From positions 1 to 64,000 of the forward strand of contig JAUQZE010000022.1 in assembly GCA_030587365.1 (NCBI GenBank): a stretch of DNA of 64,000 nt. The letters run 5' to 3'. This DNA comes from Candidatus Freyarchaeota archaeon. Its GTDB lineage: Archaea > Asgardarchaeota > Jordiarchaeia > Jordiarchaeales > Jordiarchaeaceae. How positions within the stretch are numbered: the first letter of the stretch is position 1; every line of letters begins with the position of its first letter. The notes under the pieces were generated by a model, which did no database searches, was not told the origin of the DNA, and saw only the letters and a list, made by a program, of their open reading frames with translations. Positions 42,077 through 50,918 of this stretch are shown piece after piece. A program made the translations under genes and the position numbers.

Positions 42077-42994
42077 TTGAAGGAGCTCAAAATAGGTTAC
42101 CTGCCCACGATGTACCACACTTCCTACGTTCTAAAAAGTGGAGGGTGGTTGGAGAAGCAACTCAAACTAAAGGTTGATTGGAAACTGTATCCTACGGGAC
42201 CAGCGATGACCAGAGCGTTTGGCGAGAAGGACATTGACATTGGTTACATCGGTCTGCCTCCAGCAATGATAGCCATAGACCGAAGCCTCCCCATTATCTG
42301 CGTAGCAGGAGGGCATGTCGAAGGCACGGTTATGCTAGCCACCAAGGATTATAAGTCGCTTAATGAACTGGGAGATGTTCGGAAGGTCTTAGAGCAGTTC
42401 TCGGGTAAGAAAATAGGTGCACCAACGAGAGGGTCAATCCATGACGTTATCATTCGTGACCTACTTGAGAAACTGGGTTTAACGGGTGTAACAGTGGAGA
42501 ATTATGAATGGGCGGAGTTCCTTCCAGAAGCCCTTGAAAACGATGAAATACACGCTGCCGTTGGAACGCCTGCTCTGTTTGCCGCCGCTTCTCAGCGACT
42601 AGATGTGAAACTGGTACTGCCTCCAGATAGGCTCTGGCCCAACAACCCCAGCTACGGCATACTCGTAAGAAAGGAGTTGGAGGATGAAGCACAGGTAATC
42701 ATGGAATTTCTCAAAGTGCATAAAAAGGCCTGCTCTCTAATCAGAGAAAAACCCACCCAAGCAGCGAAACTGGTTTCAAAGGAGATAAAGGGAGTAAGTG
42801 TAGATTTCGTGGAGAAGATGTACGCCGTTTCCCCAAAATACTGTGCAGCACTCTCCCACGAGTACATAGAATCAACCATGGCCTTCGTACCCGTCCTCAA
42901 AAAGCTGGGGTACCTCAAAAAAGTGCTGGAAGAAAAAGACGTCTTCAAACCGGATTACATCAAAAAGGTTCACCCAGAGCCCCCACACTACTGA
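42077..42994 (+). CDS. SsuA/THI5-like substrate-binding-fold protein without signal peptide
   Basis: A 305-residue periplasmic-binding-protein-like protein (NMT1/THI5/SsuA family): KIGYLPTMYHTSYVLKSGGWLEKQL near the N-terminus, DIDIGYIGLPPAMIAIDR, IGAPTRGSIHDVIIRDLL. No signal peptide or lipobox, and no ABC permease or ATPase genes follow, so it likely acts in the cytoplasm, as an enzyme or binding protein rather than a transporter subunit. TTG start with the ribosome site inside the upstream gene's GGGGG end. Coupling to a sulfur carrier suggests a step in thiamin or other sulfur-cofactor synthesis. Confidence 0.75.
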   Translation: MKELKIGYLPTMYHTSYVLKSGGWLEKQLKLKVDWKLYPTGPAMTRAFGEKDIDIGYIGLPPAMIAIDRSLPIICVAGGHVEGTVMLATKDYKSLNELGDVRKVLEQFSGKKIGAPTRGSIHDVIIRDLLEKLGLTGVTVENYEWAEFLPEALENDEIHAAVGTPALFAAASQRLDVKLVLPPDRLWPNNPSYGILVRKELEDEAQVIMEFLKVHKKACSLIREKPTQAAKLVSKEIKGVSVDFVEKMYAVSPKYCAALSHEYIESTMAFVPVLKKLGYLKKVLEEKDVFKPDYIKKVHPEPPHY

Positions 42995-43019
42995 TAAGAG
43001 GATAATGGATTAATTGTGC

Positions 43020-43433
43020 TTACTTTTCAACGTATTTTACTTTCAGTTTTTGCATCGTTTTTCGGAAATCTTCCAAGTCTTCGAATCTCAGATCCCACTT
43101 AGTTTTCTTTTTCTTAGTCGCAATTTTTAGAAAGTAGCCGAATGTCTCCTCCTTGAAAGGTGAGGTGTTTACCTCTATTTCGGACAACTCCTCGTAATCA
43201 ACCTGATAGCTTTTTTCTCGCGTTTTAATTATTTCATCGAGTTCTTCGCTGTTAAATATATTTTTAGTCATGATAAGATGGGATGATTGTTTTTTTATAA
43301 AGGCCCTAGCTTCTGATAGGAGAATAATTCTCCTATCTGTAATTATAAGAAGATACAGATTCGTGGGATATAACTTTCGGGGCAGAATGAAGAATCTGGA
43401 AACTATTTTTTCTCTATTTTCTCCTACCGCCAT
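43020..43433 (-). CDS. PH-like domain protein, 137 aa
   Basis: A 137-residue protein whose strands LYLLIITDRRIILLSE and FGYFLKIATKKKKTKWDLRFEDLEDF, ending in a C-terminal helix (FRKTMQKLKVKY), fit a bacterial/archaeal PH-like (GRAM/YcxB-type) domain. Function unknown; such domains bind lipids or proteins. ATG at 43433 without a clear ribosome site. Convergent with the SsuA-like gene. Confidence 0.6.
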   Translation of the reverse strand: MAVGENREKIVSRFFILPRKLYPTNLYLLIITDRRIILLSEARAFIKKQSSHLIMTKNIFNSEELDEIIKTREKSYQVDYEELSEIEVNTSPFKEETFGYFLKIATKKKKTKWDLRFEDLEDFRKTMQKLKVKYVEK

Positions 43434-43680
43434 TAAATCTCCAGCTCAGGGATTTATTTGTTAATTAAAAACATATAATTAAAATGAGTAAAAAATATTT
43501 GCGCAATAGAAAAGAAGGTTGTTATGTAGAATCTTCCTTTTCCTTGCGCCATTGGGGATATCGGCAGTGGAAGTCTAATTGTTTTCGCCAAGCTTAGTTC
43601 CTAATAGGTAGCTTTCCCAATCTAATAGCGTTACAGTCCACTTCCAGCTGCCGGCAACTGTGTTGGGATAGTCGCTGAAC

Positions 43681-44205
43681 TTACCTCTGTAAGCGGAAGC
43701 GCTTTTTTTGCATCTTTTCCAATAGCTCGTCGAGACGATCATATGAATCGTTTATGCCTTCTTCCATACCAGACTGCAGCATCCCATCGCGATCCGTAAC
43801 TGATTGGAAAATATCTTGAGCTGTTAGCTTGGTCTTACCACCAGATATCTCTTCGAACTTTGTCGTTTCGAGAAGGACATGTCCTTTTTCTGGTAAACCT
43901 TCAAATTCGAATGTTGCAATAATTCTCGAAGGTTTGAGAACTTCATGGTACACTCCGTGAAATGCAAACTCATTGCCGGCTTGGTCTTTTTGAATAAATC
44001 GATAGCTTCCACCATTTCGGGGTTCAAATATCTTAAAAGTCGTTGTCAGTCGACGTGGACCAAGCCACTTTGTATAAAGCTTTGTATCTGTGAATGCTTT
44101 AAAAACGAGCTCTCGGGGTGCATCAAACTCTCTTGTAATTACGATCTCCTGTTTTCCAGATTCTGCTGTAATTCTTGTCTTAATACTTTTCGTCGTACTT
44201 TCCAT
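43681..44205 (-). CDS. AHSA1/SRPBCC-family protein
   Basis: A 174-residue START-like fold protein. EIVITREFDAPRELVFKAFTDTKLYTKWLGPR is the family signature, and the rest (SYRFIQKDQAGNEFAFHGVYHEVLKPSRI) follows the usual pattern. It would bind a hydrophobic ligand; a specific role is unknown. The ATG at 44205 has GGAGGTG nine bases upstream and is used here; the frame extends 47 codons further without a ribosome site. Similar proteins are commonest in bacteria, so gene transfer is possible. Confidence 0.8.
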   Translation of the reverse strand: MESTTKSIKTRITAESGKQEIVITREFDAPRELVFKAFTDTKLYTKWLGPRRLTTTFKIFEPRNGGSYRFIQKDQAGNEFAFHGVYHEVLKPSRIIATFEFEGLPEKGHVLLETTKFEEISGGKTKLTAQDIFQSVTDRDGMLQSGMEEGINDSYDRLDELLEKMQKKRFRLQR

Positions 44206-44571
44206 AATCACACCTCCACCACTATATTGCAGCAATTCGCAAGGAGTACTAATAAATAAATTTAACCCACCCAAAAATAACGACCCACAACCATATTTAA
44301 ACCAAAAAATGAAAAAATCAAAAAACACATACGCACACTCTATCACGGTTAAGGGTTAAGGTGGGTAGGAGGGTAAGTGGTCACTATTTTAATTGTATAC
44401 CAGCCAGTTTTATTATTTCGAGAATAATGTTGGCTGTAAATGCGCCCATGATCCAAATCTCCCCGAATACTTTCTAGATAAGTTTATTAAAAAAATCTAT
44501 TATCTAGATAAATTCTTAATGGAGTAAGAGTCATAAGTATTGAATTTAAGAATAAAGAAGGAGGGTAAAAA
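44206..44571. other. divergent control region with two TCTAGATAA sites
   Basis: A 366-base gap between divergent genes. TCTAGATAA occurs at 44473-44481 and again, within the perfect 12-base palindrome TTATCTAGATAA, at 44500-44511; the two sites are 30 bases apart, three helical turns, some 60-100 bases before the patatin start. Confidence 0.45.
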
Positions 44572-45507
44572 TTGGACGATAAACCAAAGCTTTCAAAAAA
44601 GGTTGGAAAAAATGGCATGAGCTTCGCTATAGTCCTTGGAGGCGGCGGCCCGGTTGGGGTTGCATGGGAGGCCGGGTTAATTGCTGGTCTGGCCGAAGAA
44701 GATGAAACCATAATTACTAGAGCAGACCGAATTATAGGGACTTCCGCGGGTGCAATCATCGGCTCACAGCTTGCTCTCGGACGCACCCCAGCGGCACTGT
44801 TCCAAGGTCAAATCGCTAGGGCTGAAGCTTATATAAAACAGCACCCCATTCAGCCAGAAAACAGTCTTCCAGCTATTGAACAGTTTCAATGGTTCGAAGA
44901 TTTAAGCAAAGCGTCATTGGAGGGCGATGTACCAAGAGAATTATTAGCGAAAGTCGGCAAGATGGCGCTTGAGGCTCATGCCATGCCGGAAGAACAACAT
45001 ATAGCTCATATAGCTAATTTTTCGTCTCTCGTTCGAGCGGGAGAAAGCTGGCCCGAGCGATTCGTTTGCATCTCTACCGACGCGCAGGACGGCACGCTCG
45101 CAGTTTGGGACAAACATTCCAATATAGATCTTCTTCACGCAATTGCGGCGAGTACTGCAGCTCCATTTTTAGTGACTCCTATCCAGATTAATGGTCATCG
45201 TTACATGGATGGCGGTGTTCGTTCAAGCACGAATGCCGACATTGCGAAAGGCTTTAACCTCGTTCTTATCATAGCTCCTTTAGGAGCCTTGATACCCGAC
45301 TTGGTGAAAGTTCAGACACAACGAGAGATTACCGCTATTGAACAAGGCGGTGGAAAGGCGATGCTCATCACACCGGATACCTCTTCTATAAAAGAGATTG
45401 GTTTCAACCCCATGGATATGGCTCGAGGTGGAGCTGTGGCAAAAGCAGGTTTTAAACAGGCTAAAAAAGAAATTGGGCGTTTAAAAAAATTCGTCGTTAA
45501 AAATTAA
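44572..45507 (+). CDS. patatin-like phospholipase
   Basis: A 311-residue lipid acyl hydrolase. The oxyanion loop GGGGPVG, nucleophile Ser in GTSAG (near residue 63) and the catalytic Asp in DGG (YMDGGVRSS, near residue 215) are all intact. It would release fatty acids from lipids, although ether-linked archaeal lipids are not obvious substrates. No signal peptide. TTG start with AAGGAGGG seven bases upstream. Its sequence style is bacterial, as with the AHSA1 gene on the other side of the control region. Confidence 0.88.
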   Translation: MDDKPKLSKKVGKNGMSFAIVLGGGGPVGVAWEAGLIAGLAEEDETIITRADRIIGTSAGAIIGSQLALGRTPAALFQGQIARAEAYIKQHPIQPENSLPAIEQFQWFEDLSKASLEGDVPRELLAKVGKMALEAHAMPEEQHIAHIANFSSLVRAGESWPERFVCISTDAQDGTLAVWDKHSNIDLLHAIAASTAAPFLVTPIQINGHRYMDGGVRSSTNADIAKGFNLVLIIAPLGALIPDLVKVQTQREITAIEQGGGKAMLITPDTSSIKEIGFNPMDMARGGAVAKAGFKQAKKEIGRLKKFVVKN

Positions 45508-45533
45508 GAGAGGAAAAAGTAATATCTGACAAG

Positions 45534-45683
45534 ATGGAAGATATATTAAGTGAAGCAAACGGTCTACGCAACTGGATAATTCATAGATATAACAAGCTTG
45601 ATGACGCGGAGGCTTATAGTGAGATACAGAAACTTATAGCTCCCGTAGAGGATTTCATAGGAGTTGTAAGAAAATGGATCTAG
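45534..45683 (+). pseudogene. truncated HepT (HEPN toxin), C-terminal half
   Basis: A 49-residue reading frame from the ATG at 45534. It corresponds to the C-terminal half of HEPN-domain HepT toxins and keeps the RNase motif R-x(4)-H as RNWIIH, followed by RYNKLDDAEAYSEIQ. The first half of the normal 130-odd residue protein is missing, its place taken by the end of the patatin gene. The frame overlaps the MntA start by ten bases, as in intact systems. Confidence 0.65.
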
Positions 45684-46057
45684 TTGAGAAACTTAAGAGG
45701 GATTTCGCAGTCCTAACCGAACGCCGTGATGTTCTGGCAGTACTTCTTTACGGCTCTCAAGCTTCGGGTGATTCCACCCCAAGGAGCGATGTGGACATAT
45801 GCATAGTTGCCCCAGAGGCAGACCGAGACTCTCTTTTTAGAACTATTTTAAGATATTTTAGGGAACCGTTTGATGTCAAGATATTCGAATCTCTACCGAT
45901 GTACCTGAAGATCCAAGTAATTAAAAATCACGTCGTAATCCATGCAAGAGATATCCTAGACCTGTACGAGTACTTCTATACCTACAGGAAGCTCTGGAAA
46001 GATCAAGAAAAGAGGAACACACTAACAGAGGAAGACATAGAAGCACTCCTCAAATGA
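45674..46057 (+). CDS. mntA: MntA-type nucleotidyltransferase antitoxin
   Basis: A 127-residue minimal nucleotidyltransferase with the motif LLYGSQASGDSTPRSDVDICI, giving GSx(10)DxD with both Asp residues. In type VII toxin-antitoxin pairs such a protein AMP-modifies the HEPN RNase HepT and so silences it. Its HepT partner here is only a fragment. The stop is followed by non-coding DNA. Whether it still acts, perhaps on another HEPN protein, is unknown. Confidence 0.8.
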   Translation: MDLVEKLKRDFAVLTERRDVLAVLLYGSQASGDSTPRSDVDICIVAPEADRDSLFRTILRYFREPFDVKIFESLPMYLKIQVIKNHVVIHARDILDLYEYFYTYRKLWKDQEKRNTLTEEDIEALLK

Positions 46058-46488
46058 AAGAAAAACTGGCAATAAGAACAGGGAGCAAAAACTAACACTA
46101 GTTAAGCAGCTTCTCCTTTTTACAAAAATAGATTTTTCCACTCAATAATAATATTTCCAGTTTGACTTATTGAGAGAAGAAAATGGTTGCTTGTATTGCT
46201 ACTGGATTTTTTATTATGGTTTTCAACTGATAAAAGCAGTCAATACTACAATCGCCGGATACAAACAAGACGATGAGAATCTGGGTCGAACTGCACTCTT
46301 TTAATCCTATTTTTAACCCTCGTGGCTGCGTTAGGAGAGAGTATTTGCTTATTGAACTACTTGAATTCATGTCTGGAAGTTTATTAGATATGCGATTGGG
46401 AGTTATTGCTTTTTAATCTTCATTAAGCCAAAACTTTATAGGTTTACTAATCGTTAACCGAATTGAGCAGTAAAGGATTAGAAGGACG
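46058..46488. other. intergenic region
   Basis: About 430 bases. A 47-codon frame with ATG at 46273 exists on the plus strand but has no ribosome site or known motif, so it is not called. A GTTTACTAATCGTTAAC-like AT stretch before 46489 may be the promoter of the antitoxin gene. Confidence 0.35.
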
Positions 46489-46689
46489 TTGACGAATAAT
46501 ATGAATTTTCAACCACAGTATATCATAGATGAAAAGGGCAAAAAGACTGCGGTAGTTATTCCAATGGAGGAGTATGAGGAACTTTTGGCAGATCTCCATG
46601 ATCTCGCTATTATTGCTGAGCGTCGGGACGAGGCTACAGTAACTTTAGAGGAATTAAAAGAGAGATTAAAGAGAGATGGCATCCTATAA
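46489..46689 (+). CDS. Phd/YefM-like antitoxin
   Basis: A 66-residue protein with IIDEKGKKTAVVIPMEEYEELLADLHDLAIIAERRDE, which is the usual Phd/RelB-type pattern of a short N-terminal DNA-binding region and a helical toxin-binding tail. Its last 14 bases overlap a truncated toxin frame. Expected role: neutralise the toxin and repress the operon. The N-terminal Met could be the ATG five codons in (MNFQPQ). Confidence 0.75.
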   Translation: MTNNMNFQPQYIIDEKGKKTAVVIPMEEYEELLADLHDLAIIAERRDEATVTLEELKERLKRDGIL

Positions 46690-46795
46690 AATTCTGTGGA
46701 AACGATCCGCCGAACACGATTTACGGAATATTGATCGACAACAAATTTCGCGTATTATTAAAGCTGTTGAAAGCCTAAACACTCTAAAAAAATAA
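46676..46795 (+). pseudogene. truncated RelE/ParE toxin
   Basis: A 39-residue frame (starts MASYKILWKRSAEHDLRNIDRQ) that matches the first half of RelE/ParE toxins, whose normal length is about 85-95 residues. The catalytic C-terminal strands are lost. The stop at 46793-46795 falls exactly where a non-coding block shared with 50982-51308 begins, so the truncation is probably due to an insertion or rearrangement there. Confidence 0.65.
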
Positions 46796-47118
46796 GCAAA
46801 CAGGAAATTGGAAACCCTTGGAGCAAAGACCCCACATCCCAACATCTTCCTGTCTACTCTTTTTCCTATTCTATTAATTAGTGGAATACCCCCAACGAGA
46901 CTATTCATCGAATTTTTTCATCTAGTCCAGTTGAGAAACCGAAAATAGGGTGAAAGCCCTTCACCAACCGAAAAGTAAAAAGTCTAAACAGCGCCGCAAA
47001 TCACACATACAGACTGTATAACTCAACTTTTCTGGTAATAATTTCGATGCAAATAATAAATAAAAGGAGCCGAGAACAGGATCGTCGAACAATTGATCAA
47101 AAGTCCTCCAGCCCCATT
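46796..47118. repeat. shared 3'-flank block A of the surface-protein unit
   Basis: About 325 bases, clearly homologous by eye to 50982-51308: both contain AAAGACxCCxCxxCxxCAAxAT, a TATTCATCGA element and a hairpin (GGTGAA/TTCACC at 46949-46965) about 155 bases from the stop of the adjoining surface-protein gene, then GGAGCCGAG near the stop. Probably a long 3' untranslated region or part of a duplicated cassette. Confidence 0.55.
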
Positions 47119-48843
47119 TTAAGCTCTAACTCTACGGAAATAGTAAATCAAGACAGCAGCCACAACACCCACACCTATAACGCCCACAGCAACGTAGACT
47201 AGCGGACTGATGCCTCCCTGCGTTCCAGCAAACAACATGACTGGAAGCATCATCTGAAGCATTGTAGGTTGCCAGGAAGCCACGGTGAAGTTTTCCGTGT
47301 GCGATGTAGACATGTTGACTGTTCTGGGATTGTTTGAAAATGAGGCGGTCGTCCACAGAGTAGAATACTTCACAGTAACATTGTTGACGTTATAAGTAGT
47401 AACGTTATTCACTGCAAAGGTCATGTAGGGGACAGCGATCCACGGAGTGAAACCGGTCGAATAGGTTGTAGAGTTCGACCCACCGAATCCCGGCGTAGCG
47501 TACACCGTCGTTCCGTTGGTTACAACCCAAACCTCAGCGCCGGGGAGAGGATGCCCCCCAGAATCTGTGACGTTCACACGCAGATAGAACGCCTCCACAC
47601 TACCAGTAAAATTATTATTAATACAATCAATAGTCCACTCGTATCCTTTAGATGTACAGTTTAAAGCAATATTGTCGAAGAGGTTATTATCAGTAGAAGA
47701 AGAAACTAAATAGAAGCCATACGTGTTGCTGTTGATGGCAGTATTACCAGAAAGATTATTATTGCTAGAGCTTGAGTATAGTTCGAAGCCATAAAGGTTG
47801 TTGTTTGCAGTATTACCAGAAAGAATATTATTATAGCTGGTCCACAGGTAGAAGCCGACGTCGTCGCTATTGTTTGCAGTATTACCAGAAAGATTATTAT
47901 AGTTAGAGCCGACTAGTGAGAAACCGTAGTCGTCGCTATTGTTTGCAGTATTACCAGAAAGATTATTATTGCTAGGGCAATTTAATAGGTAGAAGCCATA
48001 AGTGTCATTGTAAGCAGTATTATCGAAAAGATTATTATTAGAGCTAGAGTCTAGATAGAAGCTATAAATGTTGTTGTATGCAGTATTACCAGAAAGAATA
48101 TTATTGCTAGGGCAATCTAATAGGTAGAAGCCATAAGTGTTATTGTAAGCAGTGTTACCAGAAAGATTATTATTAGAGCTGAAGTATAGGTAGAAGCCTT
48201 CAGTGTTATTGTAAGCAGTATTATCGAAAAGATTATTATTAGAGCTGGACCACAGGTGGAAGCCACGAGTGTTGTTGTATGCAGTATTATTATCGAAAAG
48301 ATTATTATTAGAGCTGGAAACTAGGAAGAAGCCACGAGAGTTGTTGTATGCAGTATTATCGAAAAGAGTATTATTAGAGCTGGAAACTAGGTGGAAGCTA
48401 CGAATGTTGTTGTATGCAGTATTATCGAAAAGAGTATTATTAGAGCTGGAAACTAGGTGGAAGCCGTATAGCCACCCTGTGACTGTGACGTTATATATAG
48501 TTACATTGTTTCTGCTGGTCAAGTTGAAACCGTACCCAGTTCCATCTTCAGGGCCTTGTATTATGGATCCGTTTCCGTTTATCACTATGTCGTCCGCAAT
48601 CACATTTATCGTTTCATAGTAGGTGCTTCCGTTCAATGTGCGGCTATCATTTATGTCATATTTTGGTTGAATGACGGTATTGGGGTTTGGAGAGATATAC
48701 TGGAGGTATAAGTTTATGGGAGGATAAGTGTTTGGGTTTTGGGTTGTGGTGGCTAAAATGAGTAGCCCGGATAGTGAGGCGATAATTATGAGGCTTAGTA
48801 TCAGCTTTTTGTGCTTGATTATGATTCTTTTCTGCGGTGGCAT
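47119..48843 (-). CDS. secreted NosD-like beta-helix surface protein, C-terminal membrane anchor
   Basis: A 574-residue exported protein. Signal helix at about residues 14-30 (LILSLIIIASLSGLLILA), then a beta-helix built of some fifteen 22-24-residue repeats (NNxxYGFYLxxSSNNNLxGNTAYN), dense in NxT/S glycosylation sequons, then an Ig-like segment (VNVTDSGGHPLPGAEVWV) and a C-terminal anchor with basic tail (VYVAVGVIGVGVVAAVLIYYFRRVRA). Such CASH/NosD-type proteins sit on the cell surface and often bind carbohydrates. Paralogue of the 51309-53246 product, sharing the signal, the C-terminal domain and the anchor. Confidence 0.82.
   Translation of the reverse strand: MPPQKRIIIKHKKLILSLIIIASLSGLLILATTTQNPNTYPPINLYLQYISPNPNTVIQPKYDINDSRTLNGSTYYETINVIADDIVINGNGSIIQGPEDGTGYGFNLTSRNNVTIYNVTVTGWLYGFHLVSSSNNTLFDNTAYNNIRSFHLVSSSNNTLFDNTAYNNSRGFFLVSSSNNNLFDNNTAYNNTRGFHLWSSSNNNLFDNTAYNNTEGFYLYFSSNNNLSGNTAYNNTYGFYLLDCPSNNILSGNTAYNNIYSFYLDSSSNNNLFDNTAYNDTYGFYLLNCPSNNNLSGNTANNSDDYGFSLVGSNYNNLSGNTANNSDDVGFYLWTSYNNILSGNTANNNLYGFELYSSSSNNNLSGNTAINSNTYGFYLVSSSTDNNLFDNIALNCTSKGYEWTIDCINNNFTGSVEAFYLRVNVTDSGGHPLPGAEVWVVTNGTTVYATPGFGGSNSTTYSTGFTPWIAVPYMTFAVNNVTTYNVNNVTVKYSTLWTTASFSNNPRTVNMSTSHTENFTVASWQPTMLQMMLPVMLFAGTQGGISPLVYVAVGVIGVGVVAAVLIYYFRRVRA
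48190..48480 (-). repeat. near-identical 66-nt tandem repeats inside the beta-helix gene
   Basis: The string GAAAAGA(G/T)TATTATTAGAG recurs at 48295, 48361 and 48427, exactly 66 bases apart, each unit coding one 22-residue beta-helix turn. Looser copies continue down to about 47700. The high DNA identity of the outer copies implies recent expansion or gene conversion. Confidence 0.6.
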
Positions 48844-49129
48844 ATGTGTTCTCCTTTCTAATTTTTGGGTATTTTGTCATCACGCCCCACACTCGGCGTT
48901 CCTTGGTTAGTGACAATACACTGTCCCTTTTACAGAGTACTGGTTATGGCAGATAGGGGTCCTCTTCACTTATTTTCAGAATTCAATATCTCTGATTTCC
49001 AAGAAGATTATGAAATTGGATTTTACGTTTTGATTGATGTATATAAATTTTTTGAATTCATTGATCCTCTGTGTAGTAGCAAAATTAAGTAGACTCGGAT
49101 GTTTCCTTATTGATTAAACGGCGATTAAA

Positions 49130-50242
49130 ATGAAACAATCAAGTCTACCAATAGTAATGATTGCCGCGAGTCCTTTTTTAATTTTTCGGAAGCTCCTGGC
49201 GGGGCTCACTCCCGCAGACCTTGAGGGACACTCGGAATACGCCCAAAGGAACCTGGAGATCATACGCTGCTGGCACCTCAACCCCTTGGAAAGCATCCTT
49301 GAGGAATACCAGATCTCCAAGAGCTGGTTCTTCAAACTAATCCAGAAATTCATTCGAGGAGGACCCTCGGCGCTGGAGGATGGAAGGGGCAGACCCTCGA
49401 CCTAGAAAGGCGGCAGTAGCACAATAAACAAGCAGGAGCAGAAGCTGATAATCAAACTCAAGAAGGGAGACCCCCAACTAGGCTCAAGGAGAATAGAGGC
49501 GATGATGGGCTCTGAGGGACGCTTCCACCACACGACCATCCACAAGCTGCTTAAGAGGGCGGGTCTGGTGAACCTCTACCCCTACCGGCGCCGCACCCCC
49601 TTCAAAATGGTTCGAAAAGGGGAGCCCAACGCCTGCTGGGACATCTGCCAGTTTTACAGCGAAAATCTACACGAAACTGTCTACCGGATAGAAATCGTCG
49701 ACGACTGCACCAACGCCCGGCTCTCCACAACCCTCGCCCTCGAGGGAAGCTCCGAGGCCGCGGCGGAAGCCGTCCGCCAGGCGGTAAAGGTGTTCGGCGT
49801 CCCGAAGGAGATCCACTCGGATAACGGTTTGCAGTTCAAGGCCGCCCGAGCGGACCGCCCCTCCGAACAATTCGCTCGGCTGGCGGAGGAGTTCGGGATA
49901 GCGTTCAGCTACTCCACGGAGGGCCGCCCGAACGAGAACGGCAAAGCGGAGCACGCCTGCCGGGACTTCAAGGTGGAGTTCCTGGGAGACGAACAGCTCT
50001 TCGCCTTGGTCTCCGAGGACCCCCTGCACAAGGGACAGTATCTTCTCTCGCTGTATAATCTTTTCCACAATTGGCTCCCCAACTAGGGTCATCATCTCTA
50101 CGGCGCCAGCCCGGCCCAGCTTCATCCCCAGATCTCCCTCACGAAGCGGGAGGCTTTGGAGGCTTTTGAGGAGCTTTACCTGAAGCCTAAAGGAATGTCT
50201 TTTAATACTAGTGATTGGCAAATGTTACAAAGAAACATCTAG
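49130..50242 (+). pseudogene. IS481/rve-type transposase with two in-frame TAG stops
   Basis: One frame from the ATG at 49130 to the TAG at 50240-50242, broken by TAG at 49403 and at 50084. Part 1 holds a helix-turn-helix (SILEEYQISKSWFFKLIQKF); part 2 has the DDE core: Asp in IVDDCT, Asp in HSDNGLQF, Glu in NENGKAEHACRDF; part 3 the usual C-terminal tail (GHHLYGASPAQLHP). The strip is markedly GC-rich. Both breaks are amber codons in an otherwise undamaged frame, so either two point mutations or read-through. No terminal inverted repeats were recognised. Confidence 0.75.
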
Positions 50243-50363
50243 TCCACTTATTTATGCTACAATACACCCCCTCACGAGGCGCAAGCAAAGGAAAACAGAA
50301 CTAATTATGCAACAAAGCACTAAAAAGGTAAGATTTAAGAAAAGCGGGAATTCTAACTGGATT

Positions 50364-50918
50364 ATGTTAATCCGAGAAGAAGCCCTAAAACTAGTAAATG
50401 AACATCTTAAAGACGACAAACTGGTTAAGCACATCCTAGCCGTGGAAGCCATAATGAGAAACCTGGCCCACCACCTAGGCGAGGACGAGGAGACCTGGGG
50501 ATTAGTAGGCTTAATCCACGATTTGGACTACGAAGAAACCATCAACTCTCCCCAGACACACGCCACAAAAACCGCAGAATACATACAAGGACTGGTTCCA
50601 AAAAATGTAGTCAACGCCGTAAAAGCACACAACTACGAGTACACCAAGGTACAACCCCAAACAAAGCTAGAAAAAGGACTAATCTGTTCAGACGCCGTCT
50701 CCGGACTAATAATAGCCGCAGCCCTCGTGATGCCCAACAAAAAACTGGAACAGGTCCGAGTTGAAACACTCAAAAAAAAGTTCAAAGACAAAACCTTCGC
50801 CGCATCAACAGGCAGAGACAGAATCAGAATATGCGAAGAAATCGGAGTACCACTAACCGACTTCCTCAAAATAAGCTTAGAAGCCCTCCAAAAAATTTCC
50901 GACGAATTAGAACTCTAA
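50364..50918 (+). CDS. HD-domain phosphohydrolase-like protein
   Basis: A 184-residue HD-superfamily protein: helix LVKHILAVEAIMRNLAHHLG supplies the first His and GLIHDLDYE the HD pair, followed by a later His (VVNAVKAHNYEYT) and Asp (LICSDAVSGLI). It probably hydrolyses a phosphate ester or nucleotide; the substrate is unknown. The frame is open upstream into the transposase pseudogene, with ATGs at 50211 and 50308; the start at 50364 (MLIREEALKLV) matches the usual length of archaeal relatives. Confidence 0.75.
   Translation: MLIREEALKLVNEHLKDDKLVKHILAVEAIMRNLAHHLGEDEETWGLVGLIHDLDYEETINSPQTHATKTAEYIQGLVPKNVVNAVKAHNYEYTKVQPQTKLEKGLICSDAVSGLIIAAALVMPNKKLEQVRVETLKKKFKDKTFAASTGRDRIRICEEIGVPLTDFLKISLEALQKISDELEL

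Noticed and set aside
46273..46416. 47-codon plus-strand frame
   Set aside because: No ribosome site, no known motif, lies in DNA between decayed toxin loci.
49130..50242. Pyrrolysine-encoded functional transposase
   Set aside because: No evidence for pyl genes in the window, and other genes here, including the FGGY kinase, end in TAG; treated as a pseudogene and noted only as a check.
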